This document shows positions 35,221-47,200 of a stretch of 64,000 nucleotides of DNA, piece by piece. The translations under genes and the position numbers were made by a program. Source of the DNA: Asterias rubens (Eukaryota; Echinodermata; Asteroidea; Forcipulatida; Asteriidae). The notes beneath the pieces were generated by a model that did no database searches, was not told where the DNA came from, and saw only the letters and a program-made list of their open reading frames with translations. Position 1 is the first letter of the stretch, and each line of letters starts with the position of its first letter. The stretch spans positions 4,154,001 to 4,218,000 of the forward strand of contig NC_047068.1 of NCBI RefSeq assembly GCF_902459465.1. Reading direction: 5' to 3'.

Positions 35221-35479
35221 CAATGGAATCCGACATCGGAACTCTTATTGATTGAAATCCACTTTTGTGAAGAAAAATAAATGACTGGGTGGAGACTCAT
35301 TAGGGACACCTAAAATGTACCCAGATGGAATCTTCCAAGGTATAAATCTACCCTGGTATAAATATACTGGTTAGAAACCTACAATCGACCCTGAAAACTG
35401 GGTGGAGCCTAATGAAGACACCTCCCTAAATAAAAATTATCATGGTGCGAATCCCATCCCTGAACTGTATTGCTGGGAC

Positions 35480-37278
35480 CTACCCAAAACACCTACCCAG
35501 TTTGGAAATAATTATATGTACACAAGCAAAAATCTAAATGTGCTCTTGTTAAAACCTGCCCTTCTCTAAATACTTATTGAACAAAATAAGATTGGACGGA
35601 GTGAAACCTGGATCATACTTTGTGAAAATGCGCAACGCATTTCATTTCACAGATTCAAAATGAACAATTTACCGAAATGTTTAAATGTGCTCAACTCTTG
35701 CGGAACATTCACTGCCAATATATCAACCTGCGACGTCAAACATGTCGCATTCCATTAAAGTATGAACCAGGCTTAAATCATGGCTAGAAGCTTACTTCTA
35801 CAATCACAATAAATGTAGCACATGTAGAACAAAAATTGTACTAGGAAAAATGTAAGCATTCGGTAACAAATCAAATACAGATATAGATGTATAACATGTA
35901 TATTGTATCTCTTGCATAGCCTATATAAATAACAACATGAACAAAGAATCGAAAACCATCAAAAAGTTCCTCAGCAAACACTCATCAAAAGAAAGATAAT
36001 TTTCCATCTCTGCGTTATTAACAAACATGAAGTTAATATATTTGTTTAATTTCCATCAGGGAGAAAGATTCATTTTGGTTTGACCCATAGGGCCTATGTT
36101 TGTTTTACACCAATGTGTATACTCAGTACTTTACTGGGTTCTGTGAAAAAAAATCACAGGCATATTACTCAATTTTTGCAAGTCTAGAGCAGTGTGGCAC
36201 ACATGTACCAACTAGACATGAAGATTTTATTTAGGCCTTCTTTTGTCAGCTCTACCAATCTGAATCCTGTAACATTCATTACACCTTGGAAAAGCCCCCA
36301 GAGTGCCTTCAACATATTGGATGTCTATTCATGTGCTTTTGATGCAGAGATGAAAAACTATCACTGTATGATTTCAAACTTTTGGTAAGAACATTTTATT
36401 TTTATTTAACAATTTTTACACTCTTAAAATCTGTGTTTTTTGGTCATTATTTAAAACAAGCCACTATTCTGATGCTGTTGTTTGGTGTAACTGGAACTGA
36501 ATATTCTATAATTTATAAATTTCCCAAGTCAGTTATTCGTTATCGTAATGATTAATAAGATCGAAAAGTGGCTAGGGCTCTCCCAATGTACAAGCTATTG
36601 ATCAGGCCGATGCAAATTGTGTGCCGATACGCACAAATAACGGCCAACACATGTACGTCATAAAAATATATATAAAACAAACCTTGTTGACCTAATATAC
36701 AATTTAAAGAAATCTTCAAGAAAAACCACTAAGAATGCTGCAGATTACACAGTGGGGTATTTAAAAACCAAGCTAAATACCAAGAAGCACTCATTCCAAG
36801 AACCTTGTTTCAATTCAGCGTGCTTCGGACAAACTTCCAAAAGTTGGGTCCAGAATGAACCACAGTTTTGAAAAAGCCTTGGGAGAGCTCTGGTTGCATT
36901 TTCATGTTTTTATGTTAATAATTCAATCTGATTCCACACTAATAAATCACAGCCAACTGGTCTACTAAGAAAGGCACTAGACACTATTGGTAATTACTCA
37001 AAATAATTGTTAGCATAAAAACTCACTTGGTAATGAGCAATAGAGAGCTGTTTATAGTACAAAACTTTGTGAGAAACGCCCCCCTAGTGAGAATACTGGT
37101 CTTTGACAATTACCAAGCGTGTCCAGAGCTTTAAAACAGTGAAAAACAATTCATAAAATGCTCAAACATAACAAACAGTAGTAGAAACTTCCAAACTACC
37201 AAATAATACTTACATGTCAAGCATTGGCATACCTTCATCCTTCTGCACACGAGGCTTGCCTGTAGTGGACGTTGATTG
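35480..37278. other. Intergenic downstream of STOM-C
   Basis: It contains an old MITE at about 35605-35775 (GATCATACTTTGTGAAAATG and AAAGTATGAACCAGGC ends) and a shortened family 1 MITE at 36973-37133. Otherwise it is AT-rich with no coding signal. Confidence 0.5.
36973..37133. mobile_element. TTAA-type MITE, family 1, internally deleted
   Basis: Left AAGGCACTAGACACTATTGG and right CAAGCGTGTCCAGAGCTTTA survive. The middle of the element is missing. Confidence 0.7.
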
Positions 37279-40200
37279 TCATTTCTTCATGAAGCCGGCC
37301 AGGATGTCGATGGGCAGAGGGAAGATGATGGTGGAGTTCTTCTCAGCCGAGATGGAGTTAAGAGTCTGGAGGTAGCGGAGCTGGAGGGCGTTGGGAGACT
37401 CAGCGATGATGTCAGCTGCCTCCTTGAGGGCCCGGGAGGCATTCTGCTCTCCCTCAGCGGCAATCACCTGTTCAGAAAACAAACAAATATAAAACACATT
37501 TTATATTTGCGCAGCTTGATTCTTGATTGAACAAGGTTAATTAAAAGCCTTTTTCACATCCCACTCTGATTTGTGTTATCAAGGGTTTGGGTACTTTTTG
37601 TAAGACACAAAACACATACGTCCACAGATTTACCCTAATACACTATTTTAAGATAATGGTGGTAGAAAGCTTCCCTTTTATTACCTGCTGAGGTACTGTA
37701 GTTTTTGAGAAATGAACAATTTAAGGAAATATTTTTTTTTGAAGTGAGACGAACAATTATGTACAATGGATTTAACGGCTCTTCTGTAAACATCGACCGT
37801 GATTTTCACCTTTTTTTTCTCAAAAACATCTACAGATTATGTCATGGCCAAAAACCTGATCTACAAAAGGTATCACAACCCTTTAAAGCAGAGCTGCCGT
37901 TTGCATCTTGTAGATTTTGTGCAATAATGAGGGAGGTATTTACATTCAACTCAGCAGGGAGGAAACAAATTTGTGTTTGTATGCCGCTTGAAAAACAAAT
38001 TCAGACGGTTCAACTCTCACCAAAGGTGCGTTATCATCAAATAATGGGCTTACCTTAGCTCGGGCCTCCCTGGAGGCTTCAGCCTCAGCGGCCATTGCTC
38101 GCTGCATCTGCCTAGGCAAACTGACGTCCTTACTGTAATGACAGCAAAGGGACAAATAATTTTCACGAATTCTGAAAAAGGTCAGGATTTTTTTTAATTT
38201 ATCTCCCCTGGAGGAGGATTTTTCTTCAAGTTACTTTAAATGTACAAAGCTACACAATTTACTGGTCAGGTGTTAATTAAATTTTGGTTACCTATCATGG
38301 CTAGATCTGCTTAACGTAAGGAAAAAAACTGCGCTTGCGGAAGCAGGGAATTTTTTGCTTACACCAAGCGTATTTCACGGGTGAGCAGGGAATTTCGACT
38401 TGTGCGCGTGCGTACTCCACGTCACTACATCTAGTCATTCTCTGCTTACACAGCTAGTGCAGAAATTCAGTGCTTGCCCTGCAATCGGAGCATGGTGATC
38501 GTTAGCGCAGAATTTGGCAGTAAGCAGAGCCATGAATTTTTAGCCCTGTACCCTTGTAAATAACTTCTGGAATGGTTCTTTGGATATCGGATCAGTACTA
38601 TTCAATTCTGCTATGAAGGGGTGCCCCTCCCCACTAAAAAATCAATCTTCAAAGAGTTGGGTTGGTATAATACTCCATCAGTTCTTTTTTAGAACCACTG
38701 CAAATCAATTGAGAAATTATAACATTGAGTTACTTAAAAACCAATAAATTGGCAGCAAATGGAAACATGTGTAACTTGAGAGTATTGGATAGGTTTTCCT
38801 TTAGATGGGAGACTTACATTTCCACCCGTTCCACCTTGATTCCCCATGGGTCAGTGGCATCATCCAACAGGGTCTGAAGGCTGCCGCTGACCTCGTCCCT
38901 TTGGCTCAGCACCTCGGCCAGGGTCTTGGTGCCCAGGATATTACGCAGGGTGGTGGCAGCTAGAAGCTCCGTAGATCGCGAGTAGTTCTCTACGTTCAGC
39001 ACGGCCATGGAAGGATCACTCACACGGAAGTAGACCACAGCGTCAACTGTCACTGTCACACTATCTTTGGACAAGATCTGAGGAAAGAACATGAGATGAA
39101 TTTCAACCCCACATTTTAAGCCTGGTTCTACTTCTTAAGAATGCAAATGTGATACGAGTTTTGACGTCACAGAGTTGTTTTATCAGTGAATGTATTGCTG
39201 GAGTTCAGTAAAAGTCAACTGATGCGAATTGTTGTTGTGTACTTGTGAAGATAGATGTTGGTTAAATAGGGGGACTTTAGGAGACAAATCCTGCTCTCGT
39301 AAATTTCTTCTTTGCTCAACCCATAGCTAAAAGCAATTACTCATGAATAAAAAAAAAGATAGGACCAACCTCTTGAGGTGGAACATCAAAAGACAGTGTC
39401 CGGAGATCAATGACTCTGAACTCATCGATGCACGGGAAGATGAAGAACAGACCGGGTCCCTTAGGTCCACCGGGTAACAGACGGCCGGCTCTGAAGATAA
39501 TGGCTCGCTCATACTCTGCAACCGTCTTGAAGAAGGGTAAAAACGTGAGACTTTAATGGTGTATACTGTGGATGTGGAGATGGTCAATAGGATTATACCT
39601 AAGACAATGATCACCCAACATACTAAGGTGCTTCAGAACCAACTGGTATCTACACATTGACGTCACCGTTTTCACAAAGATACAAGCATTTTTACATTGT
39701 GAAGAGCGGGCATGTCACATGGGCACACTGACATGCCTGTCTCTTCAAGAAAACTATAGCAACAAAGTTTTCTAAAGAACCAAATTTACTCGCAAGTAAA
39801 AACACATGGTGTAACCACAAACCAAATATAATTTACCAAAATAATGTAATAATAATTCAGGCCTGATACTTCACGGAGGCAACGAAGGTGACTGCCTCTG
39901 TGCCCCCTGGTCATTGCCTTGGTGCCCTTGAAGCGTTCCAGTAGAAATTTACAATTTCCTCATAGGGTGCCCTTTACCAAGAAAAAAATGCCTTGGTGCC
40001 CTTGCCCTTTCAAAAGCGAAGCATACAGGCCTGATAATTAATCATGATTTTGGCCCTTGCGCATATGTATTGGTCATTTGCAAATAAAAAAATAACAGGA
40101 CTTTTTTTCAACTATATCCAATGATTTGAAATGTTTTGTTTTCATGTTTAAATTAACCTATGGTTTGCCCTAAATTTGTCCTGCGACTACCCAGCAGATT

Positions 40201-42702
40201 GTCACTTCATTAGTCCAAATCAGCTTACATCAGCCCGAAGTGATGCTTTTTAAAATTAAAGCCATTTGAAACAACTTGGAGTTGACTGGCCCTTGCAGGT
40301 GTTTAAATAAGACTAGAATTTGGCCAGGGTATCACTGTCAAGGCAGAGCCATACAGTCAATATTTGAGATACATTTTGTTCTCCTTTTTTTCTCCTCAAA
40401 GACAACAGTTCCTTGGTTGATGTTTTCAGTTCCTGTTATTATGAATAGTTAAATGCTTGTTTAATTTTACAGTTTTGTTGACAAACAATAAGAATAAAAA
40501 TCACAATAGATAAGATAACAAACCAGTAACTATACCTTAAAACAGAACCAGATAGTCAGAGGAAATGTCATAAATAGTATGAAGCCTGATATGAACATTG
40601 CACAGTAGACATCCGATCCAAGGCTCGGATCCACTTTATCTAATATGCAGAGAAAGAAACAAGAAAATCTGTTCAGTAGAGCCTATCAAGTTTAATCAAC
40701 AATGTCAATCTCAAACAAGAGCATGGGTGGCTCATTGTATGCAGAGTTGTGGGACCCATGACTAAAACTCTGACTTGAGTCCAACCCATGATCACAGTTT
40801 TGATGACTAGGACTTGGGTTTACGATGGTCAATAACGGACTTGGACTCAGACTTGAGTAACAATGATTGGTCTATCCCTCGGACTTGGACTCAGACTTGA
40901 GTCACAATGATTGGTCTATCCCACCGACTTGGACTCGGACTTGAATCACAATGATTGGTCTATCCCACCGACTTGGACTCAGACTTGAGTCACAATGATT
41001 GGTCTATCCCCTGGACTTGGACTCAGACTTGAGTCACAATGATTGGTCTATCCCACGGACTTGGACTCAGACTTGAGTCACAATGATTGGTCTATCCCCG
41101 CCCTGAACTTGGACTAGAACTTGAATCACAATGATTGGTCTATCCCACGGACTTGGACTCAGACTTGAGTCACAATGATTAGTCCATCCCACTGACTTGG
41201 ACTCAGACTTGAGTTGCCATGGTCATTGACTCGAGCTTGGACTTGGACTCAAGTCACAATGACTTACATGTAGGCTTGGAGTCGGACTCAGACTCAAGTC
41301 ACAAGGTCAAACTCAGATTTAAACTCAGACTCAATTCACAATCACTCAGACCCCCCCACTTGAACTCAGACTCAAGTCACAATGGTCAAAGACTCAGAAA
41401 TGAACTCTGACTTGGGTCATGAGGGCTGTAAGGGTCAATAATGGACTTGGATTTGGACTCAAGTCACGATGTTCAATAATTCAGACTTGGACTGGGAATT
41501 AAGTGATGATGGTCAATGACTCAGACTTGGACTGGGACTCAAGTCACGATGGTCAATATACCAGAGTTGGACTGTGACTCAAGTCACGATGGTCAATAAT
41601 TCAGAGTTGGACTGGGACTCAAGTCACGATGGTCAATATACCAGAGTTGGACTGTGACTCAAGTCACGATGGTCAATAATTCAGACTTGGACTGTGACTC
41701 AAGTCACGATGGTCAATAATTCAGACTTGGACTGGGACTCAAGTCACGATGGTCAATAATTCAGACTTGGACTCGGACTCAAGTCACGATGCTCAAGTCA
41801 CAATGGTCAGTAATTCAGACTTGAAGTTGCACTCGGACTCAGTCACGATGGTCAATAATTCTGACTTGGACAAGCTTCTCGACTCAATTCAGTCACGATG
41901 GTCAATTATAATTCTGACTTGGACTCGGACTAAAGTCATGCTGGTCAACGACTCAGACTTGGACTCGGACTCAATCACTCAAGTCACATTGGTCTGTTGA
42001 CATAATCGATGTTTATGACTTGACTTGGGCATGCTGGGAGGGACTCCACACTCACAAATAATTATATAGAAAATGATGGAAATTTGCCTTCTGTTGTTTA
42101 TAATAACAGCCCCACGAAATAGACCATTAAGAAAGTAGTGCCTTTTCCAATTTGACCCGAGTGTTATTTATGAGTGTCATAACTGTCAGATCATGGAGGT
42201 AGATATCAGATCAGCGAATAATCGACTCTAGCTTGAGCTTGTCCCTTTCATTGCATGTACATACGTAGTTTTTATACGAAAGATGCTAATAATGTAATGT
42301 CTACATGCACCAGACTTAAATACAGTAACACAGCTATATTTTAGTATTGTCAGAATCGGAATACGGTAAAATCTATAAAATCCATGGACCATGGTACTCT
42401 ATGGTAAAACCATGCAGCTTTGCTCCATTTTCCTTCCTCCAATCGATGGTAAAACAATCAACCTCCGTTGGATGGTTGGATCATGGAGGTAGAAATGGTT
42501 GGATTGACTTGAATTGAGGCCCCTGAAAACTGAATTGAAGTTGAAGACATTGCTCCACCCAGCATGGAGGTCCTACCTCCACCTCCAAGATGCTCCTCCA
42601 CCAGCTCACTTTGACAGCTCACTTTCTACTTTACTTACTTTGGCCACCATATCGCTGGTCAATCCTTTCCATTTCAACTTGATTTCCTGACGTCTTCCCC
42701 AT
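37279..42702 (-). CDS. STOM-C: stomatin-like SPFH/Band 7 membrane protein, 6 coding exons
   Basis: Exons: 42639-42702, 40536-40639, 39370-39525, 38818-39077, 38054-38132, 37279-37467. They total 852 nt and encode 283 residues. The first exon begins [16 protein letters not shown] and ends at a strong A|GTAAGT donor. The ATG has G at -3 and at +4. Exon 2 is one codon longer than in the paralogs; its hairpin ends [13 protein letters not shown], keeping the proline. Exon 3 encodes [20 protein letters not shown] and [11 protein letters not shown]. Exon 4 spans ILSKDSVTV to KVERVE, exon 5 has [10 protein letters not shown], and exon 6 ends FMKK then TGA. The coding sequence of exon 3 matches D and E almost base for base over its 5' two-thirds, and exon 6 matches A, D and E, although the introns look unrelated. 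Intron 1 carries a 1.2-kb satellite. Confidence 0.9.
39861..40030. repeat. 'tgccttggtgccctt' dispersed repeat in STOM-C intron 2
   Basis: It contains GGTCATTGCCTTGGTGCCCT and AAGCGAAGCATACAGGCCTG. Related copies are at about 6770-6960, 58210-58290 and 59695-59880. Class unknown. Confidence 0.6.
40780..41995. repeat. Satellite of 44-bp units changing into 40-bp units, STOM-C intron 1
   Basis: Up to about 41200 the unit is 44 bp and contains GACTTGGACTCAGACTTGAG and TGATTGGTCTATCCCAC. From about 41450 it is 40 bp with ACTCAAGTCACGATGGTCAA. The shared core is acttggactc. Open frames across it with Ser-Asp-Leu-Asp repeats are by-products. Confidence 0.9.
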
Positions 42703-45700
42703 GGCGAAAGTGTTGGCAATCTTTTAGAGAGACAATGTTTGTTATTGCAGCTCGGACGGAGTAAAGCTGGTTGTGTCGCCACGTACCTCACCGACCGGAG
42801 GTTAGAGGGGTACTTACACGGCGCGGTATGTAGCGTTAATAATTACGTTTGTGCAGCTAGCTAGGCATCAGGTTGCGCAGTCAAAAGGTCAAACATACAT
42901 GTACATACACTGCGTACATGTACATACACAATATTGTTTGTACACAAGTACACACGACTTTATCGATCGACATCAGCGGACCGGTTGTGTAGGATAGAAA
43001 CCGACTTTGTGCAATAACAACGGCATAACAATAGGCCTACTACCTGTCACAGTCACGCGGAGGTAACTATTGTTATAGGTCTCATCCGCAATCGGTAATC
43101 GCAAGACATAAAACGTGTATGAGCCCCCCGCCCCCCCCCCAAAAAAAAAAAAAACCGAAGACGAGAAAAATAGTCATTAAAGGCAGTGGACACTATTGGT
43201 AATTACTCAAAAAAATTATGGGCATAACACTTTTCTTGGTGACGAGTAATGGGGAGAGATTGATGGTAAAAAACATTGTGAGAAACGGCTCCCTCTGAAG
43301 TGCCATAGCTTTTGAGAAAGAAGTAATTTTCCACGAATTTGATTTCGAGACCTCTGAATAAGATTTTGAGGTCCCGAAATCAAGCATCTGAAAGCACACA
43401 ACTTCGTGTGACAGGGATGGTTTTTCCCCATTGTTATCTCTCAACTTCGATGACCGATTGAGCTCAAATTTTCACAGGTTCGTTATTTTATGCATATATT
43501 GAGATACACCAACTGTGAAGGCTAGTCTTTGACAATTGTGACCAATAGTGTTACAGGTCGACCTTTTAAGGTTAAATCAGTCGTGTTTTTTTTTTTTTTT
43601 TTTAGAAAGGCTCGTGATTAATCTTTTCCCAACCGTTCATTCGTATGAACTGAGGGTGCTTTCCGTTTGTTATTTCTATGGGGCAACTTTGATCACCAAT
43701 GAGCGAACATTTCCAGAAGTTTGTCATTAATTTATTCACCCGATGTACCAACTGGGTACACTGGTTCAAAATTATTCACTCTGCATTAATTGATACACTA
43801 AGTTGACTTTAATTTCTCAATAGAACTATCAGAATGAATGTAGCCTAATTAGTTTCAATTTTACTGGAGCTCTGGCGAGAGGAGCAGAAATTTGACGAAA
43901 CCCCAACCCAGCCAACCTGAACACTTCGATTCTTTAAGAAAGACAGGGACCCCCCCCCCCCAGTTATCAGTGCAAATTTTTCTTTTCATTTCGGCACTAC
44001 GAAATTGCCACAGTGAAACTGTTTTCTTCTAAACTGATTCAAAAAGGAATCCTTAACCAAATTTAGCACACACAAAAATAGGATGGCAATCCAAACAGTA
44101 GAACAAAATTGTAAGCCAAAAGGCAATAATATAAAATTGTACACGGAAACACTTGGTTAATTTAATGACAATGTAGTACAAGTACAACGTATAACAAATA
44201 CAACAAATAATAATAATAGCACACTCTATATAGGATTGTCTGAGACAGAGTTGACCAGGATTCCGTACCTGACCCATTCTGGGTCAAGCTGACCAGAAGA
44301 ATCGTGTCAAATGACCAAGAAGCGGCTAAGGACATTGACACTATTGGTTACTACTCAAAAATAATTGTTAGCATAACAGTTTACTTGGTAACGAGAAATG
44401 GCGAGATGTTGATGTTCAAAACATTGTGAGGAGTATTTTTTTAAGAAAGAAGTAATTTCTCATGAAAATATTTGGATTGAATTCGATACCTCAGCTGAGG
44501 TCTCGAATTCAAGACATATGAAAGCAAACAACTTGTGAGACAATGGTGTTTTTTCTTCCATTATTCCCTCGCAACGTCGACGACCAATTGAGTGCAATTT
44601 TTCACAGGTTTGTTATCTTAAGCTATGTTGAGATACACCGTGAGAAGACTGGTCTTTGACAATTACCAAAGGTTTAAAGTGCCTTTAAAACTGATGCAGA
44701 ATATTTACAAAAGTTAATTTTATATATTGATTACAAAATATTAAGTAAAATATAACTGACTGGTTTCGGTATATTTAAAAAATTATATTAAAATTAAAAT
44801 AACGAAATGTTAGGGTTACCGTAATCTACATTATTTTTTTCCAGATATTTATTGTGGTGGTATAAAGAGAAAAAAAATGATATTGCCTAACTGAAACAAA
44901 ATAAATTAATGACAGCAAACTAACGATGAAACAACTCAAAATGAAATCGATGAATTCTTAAGATCCTCGATATAAGGGTAGAGACGCACCCCCACATCAA
45001 AACAGGCTTGCCGTTTTCATTCAGCGTTTGGTCGCTTATACTTGGTAGCCTATGAAATCACGCACACACACACATTGTGCGCCCATTAATTTACGAAGCC
45101 ACGCCATTTGGGCCATCTAGGCCCAGTTTCATCAAGAATGTTCATGCACAAAAACTTTCTTAGCAAAAAAGAAATTCTGCTCAGCAAAGTTATCAATAAA
45201 AATACCGTAAATTGCTGTGACTGCATCCAAGTCATTTCTTGCTAAGCTTATTGAACTTGCAAGGCAGAATTTTCTGCTAAACAACTTTATGAAATTGGGC
45301 CCCCAGTTAACAGAAACGTCAGACATAATATTGATTTCGTTGATCTTCTGACAGGTTGCTTTGGAAACCTGGGCACAGTCGGTAATTTATCAAAATATCT
45401 GTTGGCATACAGAAGGAAAGTAGTTTTTGAGATATAGAACATTTTTCACTAAAATAATAAAAGACTTCAGCGGGAAAGCATTTTGTGTGCATCTGAAAGC
45501 ACATAAATTTATGCCAGTTTTTTTTCTATAGTCTTTCATTATTCTTGCAACTGCGATGACCAATTGAGTCAAAATTTCCACAAGTTGATTATTGTATGAT
45601 TTTGTTGGGATTCACCAACTTAAGTGAGAAAACTGGTCTTTGACAATATTATCAAACGTGTCGCGTGCCATAAGAACGACATTCAAATACAAGAATTGTT

Positions 45701-45731
45701 AAGCATTTTGCCCACTAAATCTCGGGACCCA
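42703..45731. other. Intergenic between STOM-C and STOM-D
   Basis: It should include the STOM-C promoter; none is recognised. It holds two family 1 MITEs (43181-43566, 44330-44690), one 'tttcatagagctgctt' type repeat at about 45118-45305 and another family 1 relic at 45365-45665. Confidence 0.5.
43181..43566. mobile_element. TTAA-type MITE, family 1
   Basis: The left end AGGCAGTGGACACTATTGGT follows TTAA at 43177-43180. The right end is degraded to CAATAGTGTTACAGGTCGAC. The interior has the short palindrome around GAGACCTCTGAATAAGATTT and GAGGTCCCGAAATC. Confidence 0.75.
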
Positions 45732-46592
45732 CTACTTCTTCATGAACCCTGACAGGATGTCGATGGGCAGCGGGAAGATGATGGTGGAGTTCTTCTCAGC
45801 CGAGATGGAGTTAAGAGTCTGGAGGTAGCGGAGCTGGAGGGCGTTGGGAGACTCAGCGATGATGTCAGCTGCCTCCTTGAGGGCCCGGGAGGCATTCTGC
45901 TCTCCCTCAGCGGCAATCACCTGGTGAAGATAAATATTACAAGAGAAATATAATTAACAATTGCCCTTACTGAACAAATAGTTTTTACCGTACAGAAACA
46001 TAAACTCAAAATAATCAATTCAAATAAACATAATTCTGTCAACATAAATATTTGTCAATTCAATTAAATTCAAATTTATTTCCCATTATGTCAAAAACAC
46101 AGCATACTAGAGTGCATAATATACAAGGTAATATCAAACAGATAAGTTCAGGCAAAAAAAAAAAAAAAAAAGCCAAAAACAGAACAGTTAGAAAAATAAC
46201 AGTGCTGATAAATAAAAATTAAACATTAATAGCACAATCAATATTATTTTATGAAAATAAATAAATAAATTGGTTACCTTAGCACGTGCCTCCCTGGAAG
46301 CTTCAGCCTCAGCAGCCATCGCTCGCTGCATCTGGGTTGGCAAACGCACATCCTTACTGTAGCCAAGAAAAAAAACACAAAATTTATCTGATTAATGAAA
46401 GAGCAAAATATCATCTTGTTTTCCTTCTTTAAGTGGGGCATCACAAACAAAATAGGTAGAAAGTATAGACAACAGTTTTTATGTGAATATGACCCAAAAT
46501 CGGGCAGTACCTTTTGCTCAGTACAATGATTTTCTCTCGAGCATGCCCTTCATCTCTGTGGACCCCGGTTCGAGCCCAGGCTAGAGCCTTAA

Positions 46593-46934
46593 AGCCATTT
46601 GATACTTTCGGTAAACAGTATTGTCCAAGGCCCACACTTCGTTTATCACAGCTTATATATAAAATAACAAACCTGTGAAAATTTCGGTTCAATTGGTCAT
46701 CGGAGTCGGGAGAAAATAACGGGAAAACCTATCCTTTCGCCGTGTCATGACGTGTTTAAAATAAATCCGTAATTCTCGATATCGATAATTTATAGTTGTT
46801 TAAATGTTTTCTCAAAAAGTAAAGCATTTCATGGAATAATATTTCAAGAGAAGTCCTTCTTCTGTAAACCCTGTAAGTTATTTGTAAATCTGTGAACTAG
46901 TTGTGTGTTTCTGTTCCGAAAGTGTATAATGGCT
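46593..46934. mobile_element. TTAA-type MITE, family 2, in STOM-D intron
   Basis: Ends AGCCATTTGATACTTTCGGT and TTCCGAAAGTGTATAATGGCT are inverted. TTAA lies at 46589-46592 and 46935-46938. Confidence 0.8.
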
Positions 46935-47049
46935 TTAATTTGGGGTTATCAGTTACTGTCTGCGTGGATTTTCCCTATAGGGGTGTTCCTCCCACACATC
47001 TTCATTGTCTTCTCAAAAAAGAAGAAGTTGGTGTGATGTTTCCATAATA

Positions 47050-47200
47050 ATAAGATTTTTGCTGTATACTCCTGAGTGAGCTGAGATGGGTTTAAGTAAT
47101 GAATTAAATGGACCGGCAGTGATCAGGGGTAATAATGTTGGAAGCGCTTTAAGACGCCTTCCGGGTGTGTAAATCACGATATAAAAACTGGTTATTATTT
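47050..47200 (+). repeat. SINE 3' part in STOM-D intron
   Basis: TGTATACTCCTGAGTGAGCT, GATCAGGGGTAATAATGTTG and GGAAGCGCTTTAAGACG match the 3' half of the SINE at 27290-27632 read on its own strand. Confidence 0.65.

Noticed and set aside
41219-42000. Ser/Asp-rich repeat proteins
   Set aside because: Translations of the 44/40-bp satellite in STOM-C intron 1.
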